From Calcarisporiella thermophila CBS 279.70 (Eukaryota > Calcarisporiellomycota): a DNA stretch of 64,000 nt. The number at the start of each line of letters is the position of its first letter. Position 1 is the stretch's first letter. Location of the stretch: positions 459,474 through 523,473 of the forward strand of contig NW_027192202.1 of NCBI RefSeq assembly GCF_041956535.1, written 5' to 3'. The position numbers and the translations under genes were made by a program. Under the pieces are notes generated by a model, which was not told the DNA's origin, searched no databases, and was given only the letters and a program-made list of their open reading frames with translations. This document shows, in pieces, positions 1 to 10,513 of the stretch.

Positions 1-814
1 CTCCCAAATATGGAGCTACGTTTCAGATTCGGTCTAGGCCCTCAATACCGATAGCCATAGGAAGACTTACCCGCAACGACAGCTTCTGCCACCTCTAAAA
101 CATCGCCCAGTCTACATGCACTTTCAACAATACTGTGACATAGTAATCCGTTTCCTTATGTTTATACAAAAACGAGAAAAAAATAACCACTTATCAACCC
201 TGAAAGGACTTAAAAAAAAGGGGGATGAAACTGGTGATAATCGCTGTACGTTTGCAACAACTGAAAGAGGCTCCCAAGAATATAAATTACCTAGTTCGTT
301 TTCAGATACTTCAACCACTAATGAAGCAAGTCACCGAGTCAAAAGAACCTCTGCTCCATGGTTGACAATATATCATCATCAAATTCACCGGTTCTCAAAA
401 AGCGACTACTTCAATAGGGCCAGGGGAGATGGAAAACAGCTTACCCCATATCTGGTTGAATCTTGGCCATTTTCAACATAGCTAACTTGAGAGTAGGAAC
501 AAAAAAGGTGGAAACTTATCCGAAGTATCATCAGATAGAATTAAAACATAACACACGAAGCTTTGAAGTTTTTGCAATGAGAGCAAATAGTAGTCTAGCT
601 CAAATTCCAGGTTATTATGAGGATTTGATTAGTATAACAATGGAGTGGTTAGAGGCCAATATTTACTCGGTATCGAACATATAGAAATAAGAGTGAACTG
701 ATGGTTTTAATTGTTGGCCAGTAAATTCTGGCAGTAGAATGTAATTTTTCATTAAAAAATCAAAAAAGGAAGAGACTATTTTCATCTCTATCCAACGTAT
801 TCTAGGCTGAGACG
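1..814. other. Left edge, no complete gene; possible minus-strand exon
   Basis: No complete gene is evident. On the minus strand a stretch at 111..71 reads as a 41-nt open exon flanked by an AG acceptor and a GTAAGT donor, so the tail of a minus-strand gene whose remaining exons lie outside the window is possible. The other open frames here are short, AT-rich and have no recognisable domain. Bases 685-814 are probably the promoter and 5' UTR of the TBC gene that follows. Confidence 0.25.
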
Positions 815-3390
815 ATGCAAAGTGAAAATTGGGGTCCTGATGCATCACACTTTAGCGATGAGCCTTTGGATACCATAGATCTTGATGCAGATCCTACCAA
901 CTCGGGACCCGATCAGGTGCTTGCTGATCTCTCCATTTCATCGCCCAAATTCTTCCCTAGCACTGCTTCAAACCATTCTCCCACCATCAATATTAACACG
1001 ACAACGACAACGACAACGACAACGACCTCAGCTACTACAGCGACCTCAATTCCGCCAGTTTCCTCTACAGCTAATGCTCCGAAACAACCTCTTATGAAAA
1101 AGGAGATTGACGATATCCTTACGTTTGATGCAGATGGAGATCCTTATTTCGAGGAAGTATCTCTAGATCATAATCCTCTGCCGACTCCAACCGAAACCCC
1201 TTCCTTCTTCCTCCCAAGCCGAAAACCCACCCTCTCCTCGCCAATAGGATCTTTCCTCACTCGACGCACCTCTTCATCTATTCCAGAAAATGGTCCTTAT
1301 TCCGGTTCCAAATTCTCTGAGAGTAAAGTGGATGTGTCCGGCCCATACTGGTCCATTTCGAGTGTACTCTCAGATGAAGCTGAGGATATACGGTTCAATT
1401 CATCTACGTCACTAGGAACTCCGCATCAGCATCAGCCGCCTTCCCCAGCTACCTCTCCATCGCCCGCTCCATCCACCAACCACAAAAGTCCGGTGATAGA
1501 TAAAAATTCAGCGCATTTAAACTCAAACATAGGACAACAACTTAAAAAGAGTGCGTCCTGGAGTAATGTGAACCGGCCAGACAATCTGAAAGAGAAAGCC
1601 GCACGCTTTGGGCATAAAGCAAGACGGCCTAGGTGAGTGCACCAGTGTGAATCTACAACGAGGAATTTTATTTAATTCCATTTCGTGCGAGACAGTTTAT
1701 TCAGCTCATCAGCAACGGCCAACAACCACCATCCTATGGAAGTTTATATATCTCAGACACGCCCACGGTAAATTATGAGTATTAAGTCAACCTTAGCAGA
1801 TCGTTTTATCAATAATATTTTTTCACTACTGCTGTTTTCAGGATGCTACCACCCAAAGATCCGGCTGAAGAAAAACGTCATCGCCAGGAATATAAGAATA
1901 TGATGAAAAAGGCCAAAGCAGCAGAGGAGAAGAAAGCTCGAATGGAACTGAAACGGAAGGAGGAGAGAGATCGGTATCTTAGAGAGGCCATTCAGGCTTG
2001 GGAGAATGAAATCCTTCCTAAGTGGACTGAGAAGTACGCGCAAGTTTATACATGCTCGCCAAGTGAATTCTAGTGACCCTACTAATTCTGCTAATTCTGC
2101 TAATTCATAGACGACATTCAAAAAAGACACTTGAACTCTGGTCAAATGGTATACCACCACGGATTCGCGGTAAGGTCTGGATTTTATGCATTGGCAATGG
2201 TCTCAAATTGACAAAAGGTAAAGAATAAGGTCGGCATTCCTTTGTTATAAACTTTTATCCATAATTCTATTTTGACATTAGAGCACTTCAAAATATATTT
2301 GGAGGGGTAAGTTTAATTTCCAGATTATAGACTTTGGTAGTCAATCCTAATATTCAAAGAAACAGGGAGAAAACGAGCAGTGCTCGGACATCAGAGGAAA
2401 GTAGCGCATCCACCATTGACCAGAAACAGCAAATATATAGATTGGTTGATGAGGATATTCTACGCACCTTACCATCCTTGTGTCTCTACCAGGTTAGTTT
2501 TTTTTTTAGTTTGAGTATAAATTCTAATATTCCTTAACATATTATCTTCGTTATCTTTCACCATATATAGCCGGACGGACCTCTATACGAAACGATTAAA
2601 TCCGTGCTCAAGGCGCACGCTTCATATCGTTCAGATATTCCTTATGTAGGTGTTATTACAAGTGTACATGTTTTAGCTTTGACCTTATCGTCGTTTTCCT
2701 CTCCTCCACAGGTATCTGGAACGAGCTTCCTTGCTGGCATGCTATTGCTTAATATGAATCCAACAAATGCTTTTATATGTCTATCCAACCTCGTTACTCG
2801 CGGATGTTTGAATGCCTTTTTTGATCCAAAGAATTATGCAGAGGTAAACGTTTATAACGAATATCTCGAAGGCGGAAATGGTTTTTATAGTGCATTATTG
2901 GATTTGTTTAGATGAAGGCCTATTATAAAGTATTCAATGTATTGTTTGCGGAGCATTTGCCTTTGCTCTACCTCCATTTTAAGGGGATGGACCTTGTGCC
3001 CGAGCACTATCTTCGCGATTGGTGAGTACATTTGTTGAGCAGCATTTTATAAAATCTCTTTTCCTTACTCTTATTTTTTTTCTATTCTAACCAAGGTTGT
3101 TGACTCTTTATGCCGAGAATCTTCCCCTGGAAATTTCAGGCCGCATATGGGATAACTATTTCCTATTCGGAGATGCGTTTCTCTTTCGGGCCGCACTCGC
3201 TCTTCTACGAATACTTGAACCCCATCTATGGGGAGGCAGCTATGAAGACACAATATATCAGCTGCGACGTTATCGAGATGCAACTGAATTTAACCCGGAG
3301 CGATATTGGGAGGTTGTTTGGTCTTCGGTACAATTGAATGAGCATCGGTGGCGCGCACTGATCGCCGAACATGTTATGACTGCATGCTAA
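815..3390 (+). CDS. TBC-domain Rab GTPase-activating-like protein (TBC1D12/14 type)
   Basis: TBC proteins stimulate GTP hydrolysis by Rab GTPases in membrane traffic. Proposed exons: 815-1632, 1842-2039, 2111-2217, 2282-2306, 2360-2492, 2571-2645, 2712-2843, 2912-3021, 3096-3390, giving about 630 residues in a continuous frame. The first ~270 residues are disordered and Ser/Thr/Pro-rich with a poly-Thr run. A charged helix (about 275-335) leads into the TBC domain (about 345-620). The domain shows LWSNGIPPRIRGKVW, the arginine-finger motif DILRTLP, and a C-terminal LYAENLPLEISGRIWD block, closest in my judgement to TBC1D12/TBC1D14. Oddities: the expected catalytic YVQGM reads YVSGT across the splice at 2645/2712, exon 4 is only 25 nt, and the intron after 2039 appears to start with GC. 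The family call is strong; the Rab target is unknown. Confidence 0.85.
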
Positions 3391-3678
3391 AATACGGCAA
3401 CCAATTTTTTTTCTTCTTTCACTTATAGATACATCATTAATTGATTGACTCCTGTTGGAAAAAAAAGTCAAACACAATGTTTTGATTTACTTCGGTTCCT
3501 CTGCGACATTTATTTTGTTATTATTCCAATTTTCTCTTTTCTTTTCCGATTGTACACTATCCCGCAATCCCAGATTTTATTAACCTTAATATTCATATTA
3601 TTCAATATTTGCACTCCATGTGGCTTGAGCAAATAAATATATGAGTGGCCACATTTATCGAGAGTCCCGTTATAAAAA

Positions 3679-3968
3679 ATGAATTCTTCGTCACCCAATT
3701 CTCGACGATCCGAAAGGGAATATCAAGATTGTCTACCTTGCCGGCTCACTGGATCGGCTGCATTTACTGGGCTCGGGATCTATGCGTTCTATCAGGCCAA
3801 TTTGCCAAAGGCCAACTTAAAGCAACCTGCGCGCGTTGGATTGGGAGTCATGGGTTTAGGTTGGTTTGACTAATGCATTCAATTGCCTTTTTTTTTTACT
3901 GGGATCATAACATTCTCTCATCAATAACAGTGTTTATTTCGGCTGGTCTCTTTCGCTTGATTGTATAG
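3679..3968 (+). CDS. Small DUF4536/DMAC1-like membrane protein
   Basis: Two exons, 3679-3859 and 3931-3968, are joined by a 71-nt intron (GTTGGT donor, AACAG acceptor) and encode about 72 residues. The N-terminus is short and polar. The motif DCLPCRLTGSAAFTGLGIYA matches my recollection of the DUF4536 / distal membrane-arm assembly complex 1-like family, whose animal member assists complex I assembly in the inner mitochondrial membrane. Two hydrophobic segments are visible: around the GSAAFTGLGIYAFYQ stretch, and at the C-terminus, which ends GLVFISAGLFRLIV once the intron is removed. Without splicing the frame stops after GLGWFD and the second membrane segment is lost, which supports the intron. 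It is tail-to-tail with the aminotransferase gene, about 115 bp away. Whether the fungal protein acts on complex I is inference. Confidence 0.7.
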
Positions 3969-4083
3969 TTCGACGGTCGAAATCGATCAATGGATGTATT
4001 TATAATAAATACTTGATAATAATTAGAATTGAGTTACTCTCTCTAAAAAATTTTTTGAGTGGGGGTAATATAAGAAAGGTTAT

Positions 4084-6028
4084 TTAAAGAATATAGTCCT
4101 TCAGCTTCCTTAGTCGTTCAATGGCGAGATCCAGAGTCGCGTCATCTTTACAAAAGGCAAATCGTGCAAAATTTTCTCCCAATTGCCTATTCTCTACCGA
4201 GTAGAATTCTGTTGGAGGGATCGCAACTACACCAATTTCCTTTGCCAGCCAGTAACAAGTGCGGAAGTCGGCCGCACGATTCAACACACTAGCGGGGTAG
4301 GGATAGCCAGAATCGGCTGAGGGAACGCGCAAGCGAGAGGTATTTGCAAGGATAAAATAAGAGCCGTCGGGCACAGTGCACGGAAGGCCCAATTCCTTGA
4401 AGACTCCAAGAAGTTTATCACGTTTGGAGGTATACGACTCGATGAGATCACGGAAGTATGGCGCTGTCTGGCAGTGTTCGAGTCCGGCTGCGATAGCCTC
4501 TTGCATTGGAGAGTTGACACAGAAGACAATCCGGGTGTGGGCACTGAGGGGGGGCTCAATGAGATTGCTTGGGCCAATAAGCCAACCAACTCGCCAGCCC
4601 GTGACACCAAACTACAGAAAAAGACGAGAGATGATGAGTACTTGGGGGCAATAAATATAGGGATCAGCCTTGACATACAGTTTTTCCTCCGCTCCCAACC
4701 GTGATTGTTCGCTCCCACATACCGGGAAGGGTAGCAATGCGGACATGTTCGCTTGGAGAGAAGAAGAGGCGATCGTACTGTATTACAAAAAGGGTTACTT
4801 GAATTGCTCCTTTAGACTGCATTCTCGAGAAAGCACTTACCACTTCGTCACTAATCACCAATAAGTTGTGCTGAATTGCCAGGTTTGACAACTGCAACAG
4901 CTCCTCGCGAGAGAACACTTTGCCAACCGGGTTATGGGGAGTATTAAGAACAATTATACGCGTTCTCGGCGAAATTTTCGAACGCAATTCGTCCATATCG
5001 ATTTTCCACTCTCCCGACGAAACAAATTCATTAGAGCTTTTGGCGGGAGGACGGATAGGCAAATAAACGGGAACACCCCCATTCATTGATATATTTGGCT
5101 ATTATATGTAAACCGTCGTTAGTTGATCGAGAAAAATTGAAATAGAACGCTGGCGATACAAACCACATATTGATCAAAGAAAGGTTCCATAATGATAACC
5201 TCGTCTCCTTGATTCAAATAAGCAGTGAAAATACTTAACATCGCTAATCGTAAAAACTTTTCATTAAAAGATCCCCCCCAAAAAAACCCTGGAAAATGCA
5301 TTTCAATATCACCTTCGTTAGCGCCTGCGCCTACCATGATTTCAGTGTCCGGATTAATTTGTCGGTCAAAAAGCGGGCTGTAAGAATTGGCTATAGCCTG
5401 ATAAACGAATTAGCTTTATGGGTTACTAAGCATGTTTGTAGATATTATCTCACCTTTCTTAGTCGCGGATTTCCTCTTGGATGACTATAAAATGATAGAA
5501 AAAAAAAGACACGTATGAGCCCAAGCTCTACAAATGAAATATTTCAATAATAAAAACCTATATTGATTGCACTCGTTTCTTATCAAAGCCTTCTGAGCAG
5601 CTTCAATAATGAAATCGGGCGGCGCGAAACTATGTGGAGAACATATAGGTTTATAGCGTTAATAACGTAGTCGCATTTTAAATGAATCATTTCAGTTTCC
5701 ATCGAAGCTCACTTCATAAATCCTTGGCCCAAGTTGATGGCCTTCGTTTCAGCAGCCAATGGGGTAAAGATAGACCACACTATAGCAGGAAAAAAAAGTC
5801 GATTTGATAAATTGACATTAATAAAGTGAACTGATGATGAACACCGAATAAGAATAAATCACCATCTTGCTCGAAATGGGCAACTTTCTCGGAGGGTGCA
5901 AACGGCGAATCTCGCTTTACTTGGGAGTTAGTAGAACTCATTCTCACAGTAGCTAGCAATGCGCCGCGATTCGCCGATAAATAAGTTCGTTGAAAGAATG
6001 GGAGAAATCGCCTCAAATGCCCTGACAT
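4084..6028 (-). CDS. BNA3: Kynurenine--oxoglutarate transaminase (class I/II aminotransferase)
   Basis: This PLP enzyme transaminates kynurenine or glutamine, making kynurenic acid or using the amino group for keto-acid recycling. Several short exons read through VWSIFTPLAAETKAINLGQG, a substrate-loop SHPRGNPRLRK block, NPDTEIMVGAGANE, PGDEV-like NQGDEVIIMEPFFDQY, the SDEV motif of the cofactor aspartate region, and VGSGGKTFSVTGWRVGW, where the lysine of GGKT is the Schiff-base residue. The C-terminal exon ends LRKLKDYIL. Start choice: Met at 6028 gives an Arg-rich, acidic-poor leader ending near a second in-frame Met at 5941, so mitochondrial and cytosolic forms could arise from the two starts. 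The start at 6103 is less likely because it adds a hydrophobic stretch upstream. Exon borders of the inner exons are approximate. Confidence 0.88.
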
Positions 6029-8166
6029 TCGAAAAAAAAAAGTTCTAGCTGTGGGGGAAACAGTTATATACAAAGTGAGATAACATGATTTTACTTGTGG
6101 CACAGAGCTATTGTGCGATTTCCATTTACTCTGACGGAAGCCCCTTAACTCTCACATCAGCAAAAGGGATTTGTTGGAGGCTCTGACTGTGTGAGTTCGG
6201 CTGTTATGGTTGGGGGAAAGTTTAGCTGGTAAAAAAATTGGGATAATATTGCAGTCATCCTTTAATTTTTGGTCATTAAAAAACTCTTTTTACCACTTAA
6301 AGGTGGTTAACAATGAAAATGATAATGAGAAAGAGCTTCTATCTACAAAATCAACCCACTTATTTAAAAGAAAACTCATAAAATCTAAATGCATTAACAC
6401 ATTTGCATCGAACTAATTGAAGAGAGAGCCCTCAAAAAGTCCAAGTAATAGGTAAAAGAGAAAGGGCTAAAGAGTTAAAATGCATTTCAGACTATTGCGT
6501 GCAGGAATAACTACCCCAGTTCTATCGTAGACATGAAAAGAGGCCAACAATATGCATCGCATTTTAGTCTCTGTGGCTAGAGTAGACGCTCTAACGGTTG
6601 AGAAGGAGAGCCGTCAGTGCGCTAAAGAATTACCACAGGACTCGAACTTGTAGCAACATTCGGGAAGCGAATTTCGTTTAATACATCTCCGCTAAAATGC
6701 TGTGTTTCATCTGGTAAATTTTTTCCTATAGGTCTAATTTATTATGAAAAATGCTGGAAATTCGGAAACCCTTAATTTAATTAACAAGCTAAAGAGTAAA
6801 CCAATTAAATGGCCAATTCTCCTGGGGTTTGGACTCGAGAAGATAATCAGTGCTCAAAAGCTTTGTCCTGCCGGGTTAATTATCATAATGGAAGTGCGGG
6901 CTGACTTATTTGGTTAGGACCCTCTCGGAAACTGGTCTTTGGTGTGGAAAAGAGGATAGAGGGGAATGAGCGATTAAAACAAATAATGGTGGAAAGGTAG
7001 CTTATCAGCACAAGCAGATCGTATAGATTCGAGATTCGCTCTTGGCTCATACTTGGCAGTTTGGATTCTCGTATTTACTCTACACCTCTTCTGTAGAGAA
7101 AAGGCTACATTTTTATCCACGCGAAGCTATCCTCTTAGTGTAATCAATGAAGATGTTTCACTTGGCGTTTATCTAAACCCTACCATGGCCATAATACGTA
7201 ACAAAGCTTTACAAATAACCACAAATATTTTAAATCTTACATATTTTTCGTCTTTTATCGGCTGAATGGGGAAGTAAAACGGAACATAATTTTACCTGAA
7301 AAATCATTCAGCCTATCTACCCATCGCTTTACAAAATTCAATATACTGAATATCATTACATACGAAATAGCTTTAAAATTTTGATGCTGAGAATCAGTAT
7401 TGCCGCCTAGTTGAAGCATTCTAGAACTGGGTCGTAGTGTCCTTAAGATCATAAACCTCATTGTCTTGAATTTTACCACTTATCACATTATTTTACAAAA
7501 CGGCTCTGGTGTTCCCTAAGTGTCTTTATTTTTTTTTTGCCACCATACTTGAAGATGATTTGTGTTTGCCCTCGAGATAACGGGCTGGTATCTTCTAACC
7601 ATCTATTGGAATACAATTGGGAGAGATATTCGAAGTTGCTGTATAATTTGAGAAGTATCCCAAGCCACTCGGCTCTTATTTCGTTTTATTTATAAAATTT
7701 TATATTTAAATTGGTCCTATTTTAGGGATTTTTAGCTCGGGTTTCACACAAAATTTCAAAAAGGAAGTGGGATGCAAGCTTTATGTAGAACTGAGGTCGA
7801 ACGAGCGTTAATAAATATCTTGCTAGTAGAAATAAATTAATCATGCCCAAAAGCTCCGCTTTTTCGCATAATATATTCTTCCTTGGCCAGTGCCTTTTCT
7901 TCAACGCAAAATCACAGTAGGACAAGGTGTCTGACCCACCTGCATGGAACCCAAGTTCTGGGCAGGGAGCAAAATTTCGTGAACCTCAAGATTGACTTTG
8001 AGGAGCATGATATAAAACCGAATTTTGCACTTTTTCTGTTCTTTCCCATTTTTCTCTCTTTCATTCACCCCTCCCCGCTTGCATAACTCATTCCTTTGTT
8101 ATAATAATATTGCAATCCTTCCTTTCCTTTTTTTCATTTAGCATATCTCTCTAACCATATCCTAAG
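6029..8166. other. Gene-poor gap
   Basis: About 2.1 kb with only short, AT-rich open frames that have no domain or codon signal. The left end is the promoter of the aminotransferase gene. The right end, with a pyrimidine-rich stretch from about 8035 to 8160, looks like the promoter and 5' leader of the secreted-protein gene. A GTTCGAGTCC-like box on the minus strand near 6650 resembles a tRNA T-arm, but no matching acceptor stem or D-arm was found. Confidence 0.5.
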
Positions 8167-10166
8167 ATGGTGAAACTCTTCACCCTCGCTGCTGCACTCA
8201 CGCTTGTAGCCTCTGCGGCAGCTATTCCCCTGGAGTCGGCCGAAGAGAATGCCCCGCATCTCGAGGAACGCACATTGGGGCTCCTCGCTGGAAGTTTGGC
8301 TCCTCCGGCAGCATCGGGCGGTTGCTGCCCCCGTGTATCTAAGCGTACCCTCGGTTTATTAGCTGGTTTGAGTGGAGCGGGCCAGTGCTGTGAATTTAGG
8401 GGCTTCAAGACGAAACGCACCCTTGGACTGCTTGCTGGCTTGCTTGGCAAGAAGTGCGTACCATGCAGAAACAACTGCGTGCCTTGCAATGCAAACGGCA
8501 ACACCAACGTCAACAACAATAGCAACACGAACATTAATAATGTGAGTTAGACTATTTGAGGATGTATAGCTTTGACGGGAGATTAACCATTTTATTTCAT
8601 TAGAACAATAACAACAATAACAACAACAATAACAATCCAAATAACAATAACCAGGGTGGAAATGGCGGTGATAACGGAGAAGAGACCGAGGAAACGGAAG
8701 AAGAAGAGACCACCGAGGAGGAGACTGAAGAGGAGCAGAAGAAGAAGGAGAAGGAGAAGCAAGCGACAGAAAAGGAGGAGACCGAAGAAGAGACCGGAAA
8801 ACCGGGTAAACCTGAGACACCTGAGAAGCCTGAGAAGCCTGAGAAGCCCGAGAAGCCCGAGAAGCCTGAGAAGCCCGAGAAGCCCGAGAAGCCCGAGAAG
8901 CCTGAGAAACCTGAAAAGCCCGAGAAGCCTGAGAAGCCCGAGACTCCAGAAAAACCAGGAAAGCCTGGTACTGAAACCGGCAAGACTGAGCAAAACGGCA
9001 AAACAGAGCAAACTGGTAAAACAGAGACCGAAAAACCTGAAAAGCCCGAGAAGCCCGAGAAGCCTGAAAAGCCTGAGAAGCCAGGACAGCCTAATACACC
9101 CCCTCCCACGACCACGAACATCACCAACAACAACTCCACCACTATTACTAACAGCGGAGGCAACACATCTACAACTACAAATACTACCGGAAGCAACAAC
9201 TCAAGCTCAAGCTCAAGCAGCAGTTCGTCCAGCAGTTCTGGTAGCAATGGGCAAAACGGACAGAACGGACAGAATGGACAGAATGGTCAGAACGGGCAGA
9301 ATGGACAGAATGGACAGAATGGTCAAAACGGGCAGAACGGCCAAAACGGTCAAAACGGGCAGAATGGTCAGAACGGACAAAATGGATCCTCTGGAACTAA
9401 TGGTACTAATGGAAATGGCAGCACCCCCGGAAGCAATGGTACTGGGCCAGGAGGCAATGGAACTGGGAACGGAGGTAATGGTACTGGAAACGGGGGTAAT
9501 GGAACTGGACAAGGCGGCAATGGAACTGGACAGGGTGGTAATGGACAGGGTGGTAACGGCCAAGGCGGTAATGGTCAAGGAGGCGCTGGAGGTAAAGGTG
9601 AAGCTACCGGAGCTGGTCAAGGAGGTGCAGGAGGCACTGCGACTGTCGGTGGCCAGGGTAACACGACCATTAATGTTACTACCAACATCCCTCCGGGTAC
9701 CGTCAACGTCGGTCCAGGTGGCAATGGAAATACTGGGATGAACACCAATACCAACGAAAATAGCAACAATAACAATAACAACAATAGCAACAACAATAAC
9801 AATAACAATAACAAGAACGATAACGATGATGATGACGACGAGGATGACGAGGATGACGATGACGATTATGAGGATGAAGGCGAAGATGATGAGTATGAAG
9901 GAGAGGACGATGATGAAGGTGATGACGAAGACGACGAAGACGACGAAGACGATGAGGGTGATGAATATGAGAAGGATGAATCGGAAGAAGGAAACAAGTC
10001 TGAATCCGATGGCTCTGAGGATGACTACGAGGACTGCGAAGAGGAAGAGGAGAGTAGCAGTGAAAAGTCAGAGGGCAGCAGCGGTAAGTCAGAGGGTAGT
10101 GGCTCAGACTATGGAAAGGGAAGTGAAGGTGGCGACGATGATTGTGGTTGCGAAGATGAGGATTAG
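8167..10166 (+). CDS. Secreted Kex2-type repeat precursor with long low-complexity tail
   Basis: Two exons, 8167-8541 and 8604-10166, are joined by a 62-nt intron (GTGAGT donor, TTCATTAG acceptor) that keeps the frame, giving about 645 residues. Residues 1-19 form a clear signal peptide. Three repeats begin at residues 36, 61 and 85 with TLGLLAG. Each follows a basic cleavage-type site (ER 34-35, KR 59-60, KR 83-84) and carries a cysteine pair (CC 53-54, CC 74-75, then CVPC twice at 97-107). Exon 2 encodes poly-Asn, an acidic Glu/Thr stretch, about 14 EKP units, Ser-rich and QNG (about 15) repeats, a Gly-rich part with several NGT glycosylation sequons, poly-Asn again, then an Asp/Glu-rich end finishing DCGCEDED. 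Exon 2 contains no arginine that I can find. The layout fits a Kex2-processed secreted peptide precursor or wall-bound matrix protein. No family was recognised and function is unknown. Confidence 0.82.
8812..9100 (+). repeat. EKP-encoding tandem 9-bp repeat
   Basis: Near-perfect tandem copies of a 9-bp unit (CCTGAGAAG and CCCGAGAAG variants) encode Glu-Lys-Pro within the secreted-protein gene, in two blocks separated by a Gly/Thr/Gln-rich spacer. Synonymous T/C variation at the proline codon shows the copies are not all recent duplicates. The array probably changes length by slippage. Confidence 0.85.
9246..9392 (+). repeat. QNG-encoding tandem 9-bp repeat
   Basis: About 15 tandem copies of a 9-bp unit encode Gln-Asn-Gly inside exon 2 of the secreted-protein gene. 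Codons alternate between AAC/AAT and CAG/CAA, so the protein repeat is better conserved than the DNA, suggesting selection on the amino-acid pattern. Confidence 0.85.
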
Positions 10167-10513
10167 ATTGACTAGCTTCCTATTTATGAATTCTCCACCT
10201 AGATAACTTTTTCTGTTCTCGCAATTAATATTGCATTGTTTAATATCCATATATTATTCTTTATCTCTTTTTTTATTGTTTATACAATGGTTGAAAAGTC
10301 ATCCCTTCTTTTTCAAGCAATAATAAAAAAATTTGAGAAAATAACATTGAATTTTGCAATTGACATGATTTTTCGCAACTGAATATCGAGAATTAACTTA
10401 ATTAAAATTACCAATTAGATAACATATGTTGGCTAAGCCACAAATAGTTTTATTTTTTGGTACCTCTCGTGTCGCGTATTTTGGTGTTCTAAATGAATTA
10501 GTTCTTGCAAGAA
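10167..10513. promoter_or_regulatory. Spacer between secreted-protein gene and SMC4
   Basis: AT-rich, no coding signal. It should hold the 3' UTR of the upstream gene (AATAAAA at about 10321) and the SMC4 promoter. A TCGCGT hexamer at 10472-10477, about 36 bp before the SMC4 start, resembles the WCGCGW core bound by fungal MBF-type cell-cycle factors; this is suggestive only. Confidence 0.4.

Noticed and set aside
6600-6720. Possible minus-strand tRNA
   Set aside because: Only a T-arm-like GTTCGAGTCC box; no pairing acceptor stem or D-arm.
8592-9247. Minus-strand Leu- and GFSG-rich frames
   Set aside because: Reverse-strand shadow of the same low-complexity repeats.
8656-9741. 361-codon Arg/Lys/Ser-rich plus-strand frame
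   Set aside because: It is a shifted reading of the EKP/QNG repeats; the other frame is continuous with exon 1 and ends in a sensible stop at 10166.
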